NCBI RefSeq assembly: GCF_035946055.1
Contig: NZ_CP108364.1
Location: 7,316,001-7,380,000, forward strand
Source of the DNA: Streptomyces sp. NBC_01341
Lineage (GTDB): Bacteria > Actinomycetota > Actinomycetes > Streptomycetales > Streptomycetaceae
Reading direction: 5' to 3'
Length of the DNA stretch: 64,000 nt
A program made the position numbers and the translations under genes. The notes below the pieces were generated by a model. That model made no database searches. It was not told where the DNA came from and saw only the letters and a list, made by a program, of their open reading frames with translations. This document shows positions 41,759 to 50,652 of the stretch, piece by piece. Every line of letters begins with the position of its first letter. Within the stretch, counting starts at the first letter, position 1.

Positions 41759-43053
41759 GGGCCTTGACCCCGGATTTTGAACACGTCTATGCGGCTTGGA
41801 CCAGCGTAGTCGCTGTTGCTTGGAAGTCGTTCTCGTAGGCGATCGGGGACCGCTGACTGAGGCGGGAGTGTCGGCGTCGGGTGTTGTATCGGGTCAGCCA
41901 GCGGAAGGCGTCGAGTGTGCCTCATCCTCATTCGACCAGCCTTTGCGGCCCTTGAGTGTCTCCCTCTTGAAGGCGGCGTTGTAGCTTTCCGCGGCAGCGT
42001 TGTCCGCGCTGGTCCCGATCGCCCCCATGCTCTGCCGGACCCCTGCTGACCTGCAGGTTTCAGCGAAGGCCCTGCTCGTATATTGCGAGCAGTGATCGGT
42101 GTGCATCACCGCACCGGCCAGGCTCCCGCGGGTCCGCTCGGCGGCCGCGAGGGCGTCGATGACGAGCTCGGTTCGCATGTGATCGGCGATGGCCCACCCG
42201 GCCAGCCGTCGTGAGGCGAGATCGATGACGGTCGCGAGATAGAGCGGTTTCGCGGCAGGTATGTGATGTCGCCGACGTACTTCGTGTTCACCGCGGCCGC
42301 GGTGAAGTCACGGCCGATCAGATCCGGCGCCTTCGGCGACGCCTGGCCCCCGACGGTGGTGCTGTGTCGGCCGCGCAGACGGACCCCTGGAGCCCGATCG
42401 TCCGCATGATCCTGGCGACCCGCTTGTGGTTGACAACCTGGCCGCCCTCGTTACGGAGCTCGGCGGTGATCCTGGGGGCTCCATAAGTGCCGTCGGAGTC
42501 CTGGTGGACCTTGCGTATCCGGGCTGCAAGCCCGTCCTCGACGGTCTGCCGGACTGCCCTTGCGGCCGCGGTGCGACGCCAGTAGTAGAAGCTCGAGCGG
42601 GAGATGCCAAGGATGTCGCAGAGCCGCTTCACGCCAAACCGGCGCTGGTGGTCGTCAACGAACTGGCAGCGGTGCACCAGCGCGTCTCCGTCGCGAAATA
42701 CCGGGCCGCCTTGCGCAGGATGTCGCGCTCTTCCTCCAGTTCACGGATCCTCTTCCGGGCTGCGGCCAACTCTGCCTCAACACCGTCGCCGTCGGCCTGC
42801 AAAGCGGACGTCGGTGCGGAGTGGGCGCCGGGGCGGCGCCCGTCGGCGGCCCGGATCCAGTTCCGCAGTGTCTCGGTGTTCACCCCGAGATCACCGGCGA
42901 CCTACTTAATCGTCGCTTCCGGCCTCGACCGGTACAACGCGACCGCGTCCGCCTTGAACTCGGCGGGATAGTGCTTCATCCCCACGGGGACTCGGTTCTC
43001 CTGGACCATCAAGATCCAAGTCTCTCCGGTGTCCAAGATCCGGGGTCAAGGCC
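41759..43053 (-). mobile_element. IS3-family element with matched ends
   Basis: Ends gggccttgaccccggatttt (41759) and the complement at 43029-43053 match over about 25 bp with two differences. They bound a minus-strand orfA/orfB pair. The same end sequence starts the partial element at 44421. Length 1295 bp. Confidence 0.75.
41787..42979 (-). pseudogene. IS3 transposase orfA/orfB, several breaks
   Basis: orfA starts ATG 42979 (KHYPAEFKADAVALYRSRPE) but has TAG where Ser is expected just before VAGDLGVNTETLRNW. It lacks its normal stop because TGA has become TGC (ETRWC). orfB begins MHRCQFVDDHQRRFGVKRL and carries HTH and rve domains (VMHTDHCSQYTS, AAAESYNAAFKRE), ending FRWLTRYNTRRRHSRLSQ and TTLVQAA at 41787. 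At least two frame changes lie between 42280 and 41900. The order and length are otherwise standard. Confidence 0.7.
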
Positions 43054-43056
43054 CCC

Positions 43057-43335
43057 TGCGACCTCGCCCGAGCCTTCACCGACCTGGTCCGCAATCGCCA
43101 CGGACCCTTCCTGCTCGAATGGATCCGACAAGCCGAGCAGGACGCCCCCAAACCAATGAGCGGGTTTGCTGGCTTCCTCCGCCAAGACCTCGACGCCGTC
43201 ACCGCCGGACTTACCCTCCACTGGAGCTCCGGCGTCGTGGAAGGCCACGTCAACCGGGTCAAAACGCTCAAGAGAGCAATGTACGGCCGGCCTCCTTCGC
43301 TCTCCTTCGGACGAGAATCCTCATCCGAGAATGGG
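43057..43335 (+). pseudogene. ISL3-family transposase C-terminal fragment
   Basis: Reads DLARAFTDLVRNRHGPFLLE, GFLRQDLDAVTAGLTLHWSS and GVVEGHVNRVKTLKRAMYGR, then after a one-base slip near 43289 ASFALLRTRILIRE. It corresponds to the C-terminal third of the ISL3 gene at 15-17 kb but is a different copy. It is cut on the left by the IS3 end at 43053. Confidence 0.75.
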
Positions 43336-43456
43336 ACGCCGCCCTCGGGTGGGGGAGGAGAAAGTCCCAGCTCAGCGGAGCCTTGCGCTGTCATGATGGG
43401 GATATGACACCGACCGGTCCCGATCAAGAGCTGACTGCAGCAATGGAGGATGCGGA

Positions 43457-43966
43457 ATGGAGGATGCGGACTCACCTTTGTGGTCCGTGAGAGCTGATGC
43501 GGGTCGGCGGCTCGCAGCTTCGGCAGAACTCGTAGAGGTAGCCGACGTTCTCCACCAGCTGCTGCTAGACGCTCAGGACACGGCGGTGACCCAGGAGACG
43601 TCGGAGGCATTGTTGGCTCGAGGAGATATCCGGGGGCTGCGTACCGTCCTGGCAGCCCTCTCCTGTGCGGCAGACACGTGGACCTTGGACCAACTCAGCG
43701 CAGCAGTGGATTGTGACCCCAACTGGATGACCGAGGAAGGCGAAAGCCGACTCATCCAGCAACTGCAGGAACTGGCGGCCGATGACTACGCTGGTGTCCG
43801 TAGCGAAGCCGAGAGACTCCTGAAGCCCATCCTCCGACACACGCAGAGCCGCCAACCCTGCCCTTCCCGAAATCGCGGTCAGAGCCTTCAGGGCTCTGAC
43901 CGGAACTTCGTGAAGGGCCAGGTCGTCGGAGTGGAGGTGGCTGGGATTCAGAGGCACCCTTCGTAG
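43457..43966 (+). CDS. Hypothetical helical-repeat protein
   Basis: 169 residues from ATG 43457, with GGAGG at 43445. The helical pairs SVRADAGRRLAASAELVEVA, VTQETSEALLARGDIRGLRT and DDYAGVRSEAERLLKPI are HEAT-like. A strong hairpin lies inside the last codons (43876-43902), and the final 30 residues (RNRGQSLQGSDRNFVK) do not look native. The original stop near 43850 may have been lost. Confidence 0.5.
   Translation: MEDADSPLWSVRADAGRRLAASAELVEVADVLHQLLLDAQDTAVTQETSEALLARGDIRGLRTVLAALSCAADTWTLDQLSAAVDCDPNWMTEEGESRLIQQLQELAADDYAGVRSEAERLLKPILRHTQSRQPCPSRNRGQSLQGSDRNFVKGQVVGVEVAGIQRHPS
43876..43902 (+). terminator. 11-bp terminator-like hairpin
   Basis: Arms 43876-43886 and 43892-43902 (cggtcagagcc / ggctctgaccg) with a 5-nt loop. 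It lies within the annotated 3-prime end of the preceding frame, implying that the natural stop was earlier. The sequence resembles the 10435-10460 hairpin. Confidence 0.6.
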
Positions 43967-43970
43967 GTCG

Positions 43971-44255
43971 CTACCCAGCAGCCACAACCGTGCCGGCCGT
44001 GACCTGAGGACGGTTGGGGAGCAGCGACGCGAGGTTGTCCCTTACGAAGTCCGCCGCCCGCTCGATCGACTCTCCGGCCCCGGACTGGTCTTCAAAGACG
44101 CTGGTAGAGACCATCACTCCGTCCCCGGCGTCCACCCAGTAGTAGGCCACGAATCCGGGGACTCGGCGGAGGAGAGGCACGAATCCCTCATCCACTCGGC
44201 GTCCTGCCTCGGCAGAGTCAGTCACTCCTTCGTAACGCCGAATTACTGCGTACAC
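43971..44255 (-). CDS. Small ABM-like (dimeric alpha-beta barrel) protein
   Basis: 94 residues from GTG 44255, preceded by GAGGAG. YAVIRRYEGVTDSAEAGRRV is the first strand and helix of the fold. PLLRRVPGFVAYYWVDAGDG and VMVSTSVFEDQSGAGESI follow the order seen in antibiotic-biosynthesis monooxygenase-like proteins. Many such proteins have no known activity. Substrate not deducible. Confidence 0.65.
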   Translation of the reverse strand: MYAVIRRYEGVTDSAEAGRRVDEGFVPLLRRVPGFVAYYWVDAGDGVMVSTSVFEDQSGAGESIERAADFVRDNLASLLPNRPQVTAGTVVAAG

Positions 44256-44420
44256 AGCTGATCTCCTCACAGATCCCAAGTTCACCTTGCGCGAAGCGAC
44301 CTACCCCCACCGAGCATCTTTCGCTCGGGGGACTCCCGGAAGCGACCCGTATGGGCACACCGGTGATCCAAACCGGGGATCTGCTGTGGCCGAGGCTGAG
44401 CCAACCGGGACACAGAAGTC

Positions 44421-44865
44421 GGGCCTTGACCCCTGATGTTGGACACACGAGACACTGGATCCTGAGGATCTGAGAACGGACATCTCGTGGTCATGAAGAA
44501 CTACCCGCCGGAGTTCAAGGCGGACGCGGTCGCGCTGTACGAGTCGCGGCCGGAAGCGACGATCAGGTCGGTTGCCGCCGATCTGGGGATCAATCCGGAG
44601 ACGCTGCGGAACTGGGTGAGGGCGGCTGGAGCAAGCCGGCCCCGGGGACGCCGGACGCAAGAGTCGGCCCAGCCGCCGGCTCCGCTGGAGGCGGAGAACG
44701 CGGCCCTGCGGAAGAAGGTCCGCGAGCTCGAGGAGGAACGCGAGATCCTGCGCAAAGCGGCGAAGTATTTCGCCGGGGAGACGCGCTGGTGAACCGCTTC
44801 CAGTGTGTCGCCGACCTCCAGCGCCGCTACGGCGTGAAGCGGCTGTGCAGCACCCTGGAGGTTCG
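44421..44865 (+). mobile_element. IS3-family element, 5-prime part only
   Basis: Starts with the end sequence gggccttgacccctgatgtt, nearly identical to the IS3 ends at 41759 and 43053. It includes intact orfA and the first 25 codons of orfB, then stops where the IS5-type copy begins at about 44865. Confidence 0.7.
44493..44792 (+). CDS. IS3 transposase OrfA
   Basis: 99 residues from ATG 44493 (GTG 44487 alternative). The HTH_Tnp_1 region is FKADAVALYESRPEATIRSV and GINPETLRNWVRAAG, followed by the leucine zipper ALRKKVRELEEEREILRKAA and stop after ETRW. orfB begins 4 bases upstream of the stop at 44789 but is cut after CSTLEV. OrfA alone cannot transpose. Confidence 0.8.
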   Translation: MKNYPPEFKADAVALYESRPEATIRSVAADLGINPETLRNWVRAAGASRPRGRRTQESAQPPAPLEAENAALRKKVRELEEEREILRKAAKYFAGETRW

Positions 44866-44878
44866 GCTGGTGGTTGGT

Positions 44879-45862
44879 TCAGCAGGTCATTGGGCGGACG
44901 GGCACGAGTTCGGTGCTCGTCTGCCGCTGGGTGGTGCGCTTGGCGGCGCGGTCGGAGACCAGGCCAGCGATCGCTGCGTGGGTTTCGCCGTAGGTGTCAC
45001 GTCGCCCGGTGTATCTCTGGAGCGGATGCCACTGGCGGTGTTCGGCGTTGGCGTGTTCGACGCAGATCCGGCGTGAGGACTGGCGGCGTTTGCGCTCGCG
45101 CCAGCCGTAGTACTCGGTGACCGGCAGGTCGTCCAGGTCCTTCGGTCGTCGTGGCGGGGCGGAGAACTGGTTGGGGAACTCGTTCGCAAGGCCCCGGTAG
45201 CCGTCGTCCACCTCTGCCTTCACGCCGGGGTGGAGGCAGAACTGCTCGGCGATGCTCTCGGTGCGCACGCAGGTCTGGTCATGCATCCGGCCCGGACGCA
45301 CCGCTCCGGACCACAGGGTCCGGCCCTGCCCATCGCTGATCGTGGTCGTCTTGACCGTGTTCTGCTTGCGCTTGCCCGACACAAACGCACGTCGGCCGGG
45401 CCGGTGTGCTTTGGGGCGCCTCACCTGGGTCTCCAACCCGTCGATCCGCAGGGTCACCCCCTCGGCCTGGGCATAGGCGAACACGTCCTCCAATGTGCGC
45501 AGCCGCAGCCCGGGGCGCTGCGGCACCGCGAACCCGCGGGCCGCGAGTAGTGGCCTCACCTCTGCCACCGCCCGGCCGATCGTCGACTTGCCCACCTGGT
45601 AGATGACGCCCAGCGCCTCATAGATGAGCCCGGTCCGCAGGTGCACCAGCGTGGCCAGCAGCCTGTCGGTGAACACCAGCTCGTACTTCGGCCCGGCCCC
45701 CGCCTCACGTCGGCGCGAACCCTGACGACGGCCATGGCGTTCGGACTCGCAGCGGGCCTCCCAGCGCGCAGCGAGCTCTGTGACCAGCTCGCCCAAGAGC
45801 CACTCCGGGACACCGCAGAACGCGGGATGCGCCATCACAACTCGGATAACGCGCACCACCAT
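44879..45862 (-). CDS. IS5-family transposase, intact
   Basis: 327 residues from GTG/ATG 45862. Contains KYELVFTDRLLATLVHLRTG, VGKSTIGRAVAEVRPLL, LRIDGLETQVRRPKAH (first D), GKRKQNTVKTTTISDGQGRT, VDDGYRGLANEFPNQ (second D) and ICVEHANAEHRQWHPLQRY (E). It is the undamaged relative of the frameshifted copies at 0.7-1.6 and 40.6-41.6 kb. Its 3-prime side cuts an IS3 orfB, so it inserted into that element or recombined with it. Confidence 0.85.
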   Translation of the reverse strand: MVVRVIRVVMAHPAFCGVPEWLLGELVTELAARWEARCESERHGRRQGSRRREAGAGPKYELVFTDRLLATLVHLRTGLIYEALGVIYQVGKSTIGRAVAEVRPLLAARGFAVPQRPGLRLRTLEDVFAYAQAEGVTLRIDGLETQVRRPKAHRPGRRAFVSGKRKQNTVKTTTISDGQGRTLWSGAVRPGRMHDQTCVRTESIAEQFCLHPGVKAEVDDGYRGLANEFPNQFSAPPRRPKDLDDLPVTEYYGWRERKRRQSSRRICVEHANAEHRQWHPLQRYTGRRDTYGETHAAIAGLVSDRAAKRTTQRQTSTELVPVRPMTC

Positions 45863-45955
45863 CCCGATGTCCCAACCGTGACGAAGATCATCAATCGCGG
45901 CAGAGCCCGTAAATCCAGGTGTCCCCTTCCGACCGCCCCGGTAGCGTGCGCCGGC

Positions 45956-46471
45956 ATGACATCGGAACTGGAACGCCCCCCGCTCCATGCGGACGAACGC
46001 ACCGCGCTCATCGGCTGGCTGGACCTGCAGCGGCAGATCCTGCGCTGGAAATGCGAGGGGCTGAGCGACGAGGATGCGCACCGCCCGGTCATCCCGACCT
46101 CACCGGTCATGACGATGGCCGGTCTCATCTCCCACATGCGCTGGACCGAGCACATGTGGCTGGAGGTGTTGTTCCTCGGCGGCGACGAGAAGCAGAACCC
46201 GTCGTTCGACGAGTCGAGCGAGGACGCCGACTGGCACACCGCCGGCCGCCCCCTCGCCGAGCTCCTCGCGGAGTACGAGGCCCAGTGCGTTCGCAGCAAT
46301 GAGATCGTTGCCACGGCCTCCCCGGACGACATCGGCCGACACCCCGGCTTCCGATCCGGCAGCGCCAACCTCCGCTGGATGCTGATCCACCTCGTCGAGG
46401 AGACGGGGCGGCATGCGGGGCACGCGGACATCGTCCGGGAGTTGCTCGACGGCACGAAGGGCTATTACTAG
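45956..46471 (+). CDS. DinB-family protein
   Basis: 171 residues from ATG 45956. A four-helix protein beginning TSELERPPLHADERTALIGW, with LISHMRWTEHMWLEV (metal-ligand His) and the C-terminal WMLIHLVEETGRHAGHADIV, whose His residues complete the usual His triad. The DinB/DUF664 family in actinobacteria includes mycothiol-dependent enzymes. The function here is unknown. Confidence 0.85.
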   Translation: MTSELERPPLHADERTALIGWLDLQRQILRWKCEGLSDEDAHRPVIPTSPVMTMAGLISHMRWTEHMWLEVLFLGGDEKQNPSFDESSEDADWHTAGRPLAELLAEYEAQCVRSNEIVATASPDDIGRHPGFRSGSANLRWMLIHLVEETGRHAGHADIVRELLDGTKGYY

Positions 46472-46559
46472 CGCGGCTCCGCGTAGCGGGTCCTTGTCTC
46501 AGGGGCCAGGCCAACACGCCTCACGACCAATCGCGGGAGAGCCCGTCACGTCTCCAGGG

Positions 46560-46790
46560 TGCGCCTGGGCGTCGACCGGTGACCACCGCCCTGGCCGAAG
46601 CGCGGCGGCCGTCGAGGATGGCCTGGAGGGCCGCGCCGCCGGCCTTGATCGCTCAGCGCTGACGGCTTTGGTGAACACCAGGGCCAGCGGCGGGTGTCCC
46701 TCGCGGGGCGTGTCGGGCCACACGGTGCGCCACAGCAGCCGCTCGCGGCGGGGATCCCTGGACAGATGCCCGGGGATCCGTCCAGGGTCC
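46560..46790 (-). pseudogene. Replication-relaxation protein fragment
   Basis: Minus strand reads RTVWPDTPREGHPPLALVF and TKAVSAER, matching TRWDDSPRDGYPPLALVVAK of the gene at 21.3 kb. The adjoining sequence is rich in frame changes. It is a third, badly decayed trace of this family in the window. Confidence 0.45.
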
Positions 46791-46908
46791 CGCTGGGCGT
46801 CCGCCTGACCTTGTGTTATGCGGTTCGGGTGAGCGGGCTTTTGGCTGGGTGGCTCAGTGAATCTGCGGCCCGCACTGCGGCTGTTCCTGGTGCTACGCCT
46901 CCACCCAT

Positions 46909-47208
46909 GTGGGTGGCGAGTGGTTCGAGGTCGCGCGGCCGCGGCCGCCGTACTTGCCCGTGGACATGCGTTGGGAGCGGGCCGTCGCGGACGGCCTCAC
47001 CGCCGACGTCTCCCATGCTTTCGGCATCTTCGACAGGACGCTGTGCGGAATCCAGGTCGCCGGCATGTCATCGTCGGATTACTGGTGGCTGCCAGGGCGG
47101 GAGAACGCTTGTGGCGCCTGCCGGGATATGGCGGGTGTCATTGATGGCCGCTGGCCGCAGGCGTTGAGGGGTAAGGACGCGCGGGTCAGCGTGGCTCGGC
47201 GGCTATGA
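46909..47208 (+). CDS. Hypothetical cysteine-containing protein
   Basis: 99 residues from GTG 46909; the true start could be upstream in a damaged frame. Has RWERAVADGLTADVSHAFG, DRTLCGIQVAGM and ENACGACRDM. Cys residues arranged C...CxxC suggest a small metal site. The family is unknown. It lies beside the replication-relaxation trace. Confidence 0.45.
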   Translation: MGGEWFEVARPRPPYLPVDMRWERAVADGLTADVSHAFGIFDRTLCGIQVAGMSSSDYWWLPGRENACGACRDMAGVIDGRWPQALRGKDARVSVARRL

Positions 47209-47261
47209 GTGCTTCCAGTTCGTAGTCGACTCTCGTGTGAGCCTGCGGCTCATCAGGTCGA

Positions 47262-47520
47262 TCATCGCGAGGCGATCATGGCTTCGGAGCGGTGCGGGTG
47301 GGTTTCGTAGTCGCGGGCGAGGCGGCGGTGATTCATGAGCCACCGAATGTCCGCTCGACGACCCAGCGCCAGGGGATGACCTTGAAGCCCTTCTGGCCAG
47401 GGTCGCGGCGGGTGACTTCGACGTCGATGCCGAGGGTGGCGCCGTGGTCGATGGCCTTGGTTCGATAACCGCTGTCGGCCCATGCCTTGGTAATTCTGGG
47501 TGGGCCTTGGCGATGTGCGA
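47262..47520 (-). pseudogene. IS5-family transposase C-terminal fragment, frameshifted
   Basis: AWADSGYRTKAIDHGATLGI and FKVIPWRWVVERTFG, then after a frame change RWLMNHRRLARDYETHPHRS EAMIASR. These are the last D and E regions of an IS5 transposase. It interrupts the SDR fragment that starts at 47735. Confidence 0.65.
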
Positions 47521-47649
47521 GAGCAGGTGGATGCGCTTCAGTGCGTTGTGGCAAGGGGAGTCCCTGTTCGATGAGCAGGGACTTCTTGGTGTGCGGGGCG
47601 TGATTGTTGTGGGGTGGGGGCAGGCAGCGGACGGCTTGTTGTTGATCGA

Positions 47650-47735
47650 GGAGCCAGTAGTCGGGCGATCGCGGCTCCGAGGCCGGAACTGGATCCCGTC
47701 ACAAGGGTGCGGCGGCCTGTGAGTTCGAGGGCCAT
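47650..47735 (-). pseudogene. SDR oxidoreductase, N-terminal fragment
   Basis: ATG 47735 encodes MALELTGRRTLVTGSSSGLG followed by AAIARLLA, a Rossmann start with its TGxxxGLG motif. It then loses homology where IS sequence begins. It may be a relic of a third SDR beside the intact cluster. Confidence 0.6.
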
Positions 47736-47909
47736 GGTGTTTCCTGCCGTTTGTTCAAATGCGGGCGTGAGCAGCGCGATTCCATCCCTGACGCCTCTGC
47801 GGTGGGGGTTGGCAGGAAGGCGGTGATGTGTGGTTGCGGCGCGCAGGTGACGTAGGGGCGCGCGGGGGAACCCGGGCGCGGCTCGTCAAGATCTGCGGTC
47901 GGGGAGGTG

Positions 47910-48455
47910 TCAGGCCGCGCTGAGGCCGTTCAGCAGGGTGGCGGCGACAAGATCGGCGGCCTGCGGAGGTTCCAGATCGGGGAACCGGTGGGCGACAGCG
48001 TCGACGAGTTCGTCCAGGATCGTCCGCGCCCAGGCGGGATCAACGTCGGAGCGCAGATAGCCCTCATCCAACGCGCGATGGATGAAAGCGTCGAGGCGCG
48101 CACTCTGCTCCTGCCTGCGGACACGGGCGACAGGGTCCTTCTGCATCATGACGCGCGTGTCGAGAGGCCATTCGCGGCTGACGGGGATGATCCCCTCCAG
48201 GTAGCGGTGAAGGGCGACCGGCAGGGGGGCCTCGACCAGCCGGGCTTCGTCCAGAACACGTTCGGCGGAGTCGAGCTTGGCCTGGAAGACGGCGCTGAGC
48301 AGGGCTTCTCGGTTTGCGAAGCGGCGGTGGACGGTAGTTCGGTCCACCCCGGCGGCGACGGCGATGGCCGCCATGGAAGTGCCCGGATCCTCGGCCAGGA
48401 GCCGAGCTCCGGCATGGAGGACGGCAGTCAGGTTACGTGCAGCGTCAGCTCTCAT
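47910..48455 (-). CDS. TetR-family repressor
   Basis: 181 residues from ATG 48455. The N-terminal HTH is SMAAIAVAAGVDRTTVHRRF with ANREALLSAVF, followed by a helical ligand domain typical of TetR (RTILDELVDAVAHRFPDL). It is divergent from the SDR at 48627. The 171-bp gap holds an inverted repeat and a good promoter, so it probably represses the SDR-SDR-ALDH genes and itself. Confidence 0.85.
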   Translation of the reverse strand: MRADAARNLTAVLHAGARLLAEDPGTSMAAIAVAAGVDRTTVHRRFANREALLSAVFQAKLDSAERVLDEARLVEAPLPVALHRYLEGIIPVSREWPLDTRVMMQKDPVARVRRQEQSARLDAFIHRALDEGYLRSDVDPAWARTILDELVDAVAHRFPDLEPPQAADLVAATLLNGLSAA

Positions 48456-48511
48456 GGTCCTGCGAGCCTATCCGAAAGCTTCACTTACCGGGCAACCATC
48501 TTCACGTGAGA

Positions 48512-48570
48512 TGCAACACGATCAGTTAATGCATCATGTCTGTTGCAATTAGCGCCATTCCTTCTACAGT
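48512..48570 (+). promoter_or_regulatory. Promoter and operator candidate for the SDR cluster
   Basis: TTGCAA (48543-48548), 16 bases, TACAGT (48565-48570) is a good sigma-70-type promoter pointing to 48627. An inverted repeat tgcaaca (48512-48518) / tgttgca (48541-48547) overlaps its -35 box, a plausible TetR site. Confidence 0.5.
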
Positions 48571-48626
48571 GGAGTTGCTGCCTCATTCCGGAGCGGTGAA
48601 GCAAGTGACGAAACGAGGAGAGCGCA

Positions 48627-49466
48627 ATGGCAAGGACGTGGCTGATCACTGGGGGCTCGCAGGGCCTGGGCAAGGCGCTGGTGCTCGCAGCCCTGGAGGC
48701 CGGCGACAACGTCGTGGTGACCTCCCGCAATCCGGAGGCACTGTCTTCCCTGAAGGCCGAGCACCCGGAACAGCTGGAGGCGGTGGCGCTGGACGTCACC
48801 TCTCCGTCCCACTCCCGGGAGGTGGTAGCCGCAGCGGTGGAGCGGTTCGGCTCGGTCGACGTCGTCGTCAACAACGCCGGCTACGCCACCAGCGGCTCGA
48901 TCGAGGACTTTCCCGAGGAAGAGTTTCGCGCGCAGGTTGATGCCAACCTGTACGGAGTCGTCAACGTGACCCGGGCGGTGCTTCCGGTCATGCGCCGCCA
49001 GCGGTCCGGGCATATTGTCCAGATCTCCTCGATCGGCGGGCGTGTGGGTGGTACGCCGGGTCTGAGCGCCTACCAGACCGCAAAGTTCGCCGTCGAAGGG
49101 TTCTCCGAGGCCCTGGCGAACGAGGTGGCTCCGTTCGGTGTCAAGGTCACCATCATTGAGCCGGGTGGCATCCGCACCGGTTGGGCCGCGGGTGCGGCGA
49201 AGCCTTCAGGTCCCATTACCCCCGACTACGAGGAGAGTGTGGGTCTGTGGCTGGCCCGGTTCGCTGACTACGCCGGCAACGAGCCCGGTGACCCTGACCG
49301 CATGGCCCGCGCGATCATCGGCGCGGTAGACGCCGAGGAGCCCCCGCGCCGGCTGCTGCTCGGCAGTGACGCCCTTGGCATCGCCATCAGCTCGGAGGAA
49401 GGCCGTCTCGCCGAGGCCAACAAGTGGGCCGAGGTAAGCCGTTCCACGGACTACCCCACCGCCTGA
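48627..49466 (+). CDS. SDR-family oxidoreductase (first of two)
   Basis: 279 residues from ATG 48627, with GAGGAG at 48615. Contains WLITGGSQGLGKALVLAALE, NNAGYATSG, ISSIGGRVGGTPGLSAYQTAK (Ser-Tyr-Lys) and KVTIIEPGGIRTGW. Closely related in layout to the next gene (49552), 85 bp downstream. Both have the extended SDR length of about 280-295 and a shared RLLLGSDA ending, so they arose by duplication. The enzyme is NAD(P)-dependent. Substrate unknown. Confidence 0.87.
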   Translation: MARTWLITGGSQGLGKALVLAALEAGDNVVVTSRNPEALSSLKAEHPEQLEAVALDVTSPSHSREVVAAAVERFGSVDVVVNNAGYATSGSIEDFPEEEFRAQVDANLYGVVNVTRAVLPVMRRQRSGHIVQISSIGGRVGGTPGLSAYQTAKFAVEGFSEALANEVAPFGVKVTIIEPGGIRTGWAAGAAKPSGPITPDYEESVGLWLARFADYAGNEPGDPDRMARAIIGAVDAEEPPRRLLLGSDALGIAISSEEGRLAEANKWAEVSRSTDYPTA

Positions 49467-49551
49467 CGGCACCGTGCGGGCCCGGCGGTCGCCCGGTCGA
49501 GGTACCGGCCCCGCCCGCCCTGCCACCGATTCCCAGCAGAGGTGAGAAGCA

Positions 49552-50436
49552 ATGTCCAAGACCTTTCTGATAGCCGGTGCGGCCGGAGGACTGGGCGGCC
49601 ACGTCGTCGAGGCGGCGCTCGCCGCTGGCCATAACGTGGTGGCAACCGACTTGGCACCCGACACAGTGCCCGTCCCCAATGAGCACCGTGACCGGCTGCG
49701 TGTACGCGCCATGGATATAACCGATCCGGTTTCCGCCCGTGACGCGGTCGCCCACGCGGTCGCCGAGTTCGGAGCCGTCGACGTTTTGGTGAACAGCGCA
49801 GGTGTCCGAAGCGTCGGCTCGATCGAAGACATGCCCGAGGATGATTTCCACCGTGATGTGAACGTCAACTTCTTCGGCGCGGTCAACATGGTGCGTGCCG
49901 TGCTTCCGGTGATGCGCCCGCGACGTTCGGGCAGCATCATCAACCTCTCCACCATCGGCGGCCGCCGCAACCAGCCCGGCCTGAGTGCCTACCAGTCGTC
50001 GAAGTGGGCGGTGGGCGGGTTCACCGAGATCCTCGCGCGTGAGGTCGCCCCCTTCGGGGTCCGCGTCACGCTGGTCGAGACGGGCGGCATCCAGACCCCC
50101 TGGGCGGCCGCCCCGATGCCAACGCCCGACATTCACGACGAGTACCAGGAAACAGTAGGCTTCTTCGCCCGCACCTACAACAACAACCCCGACGTGCAGC
50201 GTGGTGACCCGGCCAAGATGGCCGCCGTAATCCTGCGCCTCATTGAGGAGGCAGCCCCGCCGACACGGCTCCTTCTGGGCTCCGACGCGGCCTGGCTCGC
50301 TCCGCAGATCACCGATGCGCGTGCAGCGGAGGACGCGAAGTGGCGTGACCTCAGCGTGTCCACCGACCTCGACGGCCTCGGCGACTTCGCCGACTCCACG
50401 GTCGCCCAAATGGTCCGCCCGCCCAAGAAGAGCTGA
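49552..50436 (+). CDS. SDR-family oxidoreductase (second of two)
   Basis: 294 residues from ATG 49552, with AGGTGAG upstream. Rossmann start FLIAGAAGGLGGHVVEAAL, VNSAGVRSVGS, INLSTIGGRRNQPGLSAYQS SK and RVTLVETGGIQTPW, ending TRLLLGSDAAWLAPQ. A duplicate of the upstream SDR. It is probably in one transcript with 48627 and the aldehyde dehydrogenase at 50653. Confidence 0.87.
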   Translation: MSKTFLIAGAAGGLGGHVVEAALAAGHNVVATDLAPDTVPVPNEHRDRLRVRAMDITDPVSARDAVAHAVAEFGAVDVLVNSAGVRSVGSIEDMPEDDFHRDVNVNFFGAVNMVRAVLPVMRPRRSGSIINLSTIGGRRNQPGLSAYQSSKWAVGGFTEILAREVAPFGVRVTLVETGGIQTPWAAAPMPTPDIHDEYQETVGFFARTYNNNPDVQRGDPAKMAAVILRLIEEAAPPTRLLLGSDAAWLAPQITDARAAEDAKWRDLSVSTDLDGLGDFADSTVAQMVRPPKKS

Positions 50437-50652
50437 CCGGCGGTCCGCCCGCCCCGCCAGCTCCCGCAGCCGCGGCCGCCGCCGCGGGAGGACCGGCGAC
50501 ATCATCACAACGAACTTCTGTGCGAAGGGCGCACGCCGTAGAGCGTGCAGCTCCTCTCCTGCGCAGCACCGACCGGCGACGCGCACCCGCCGCGCGTCTT
50601 CTCCAGAGCTTTCCTCCCTTCCCCCCAAACTGCACTTGAAGGAATGACAGAC

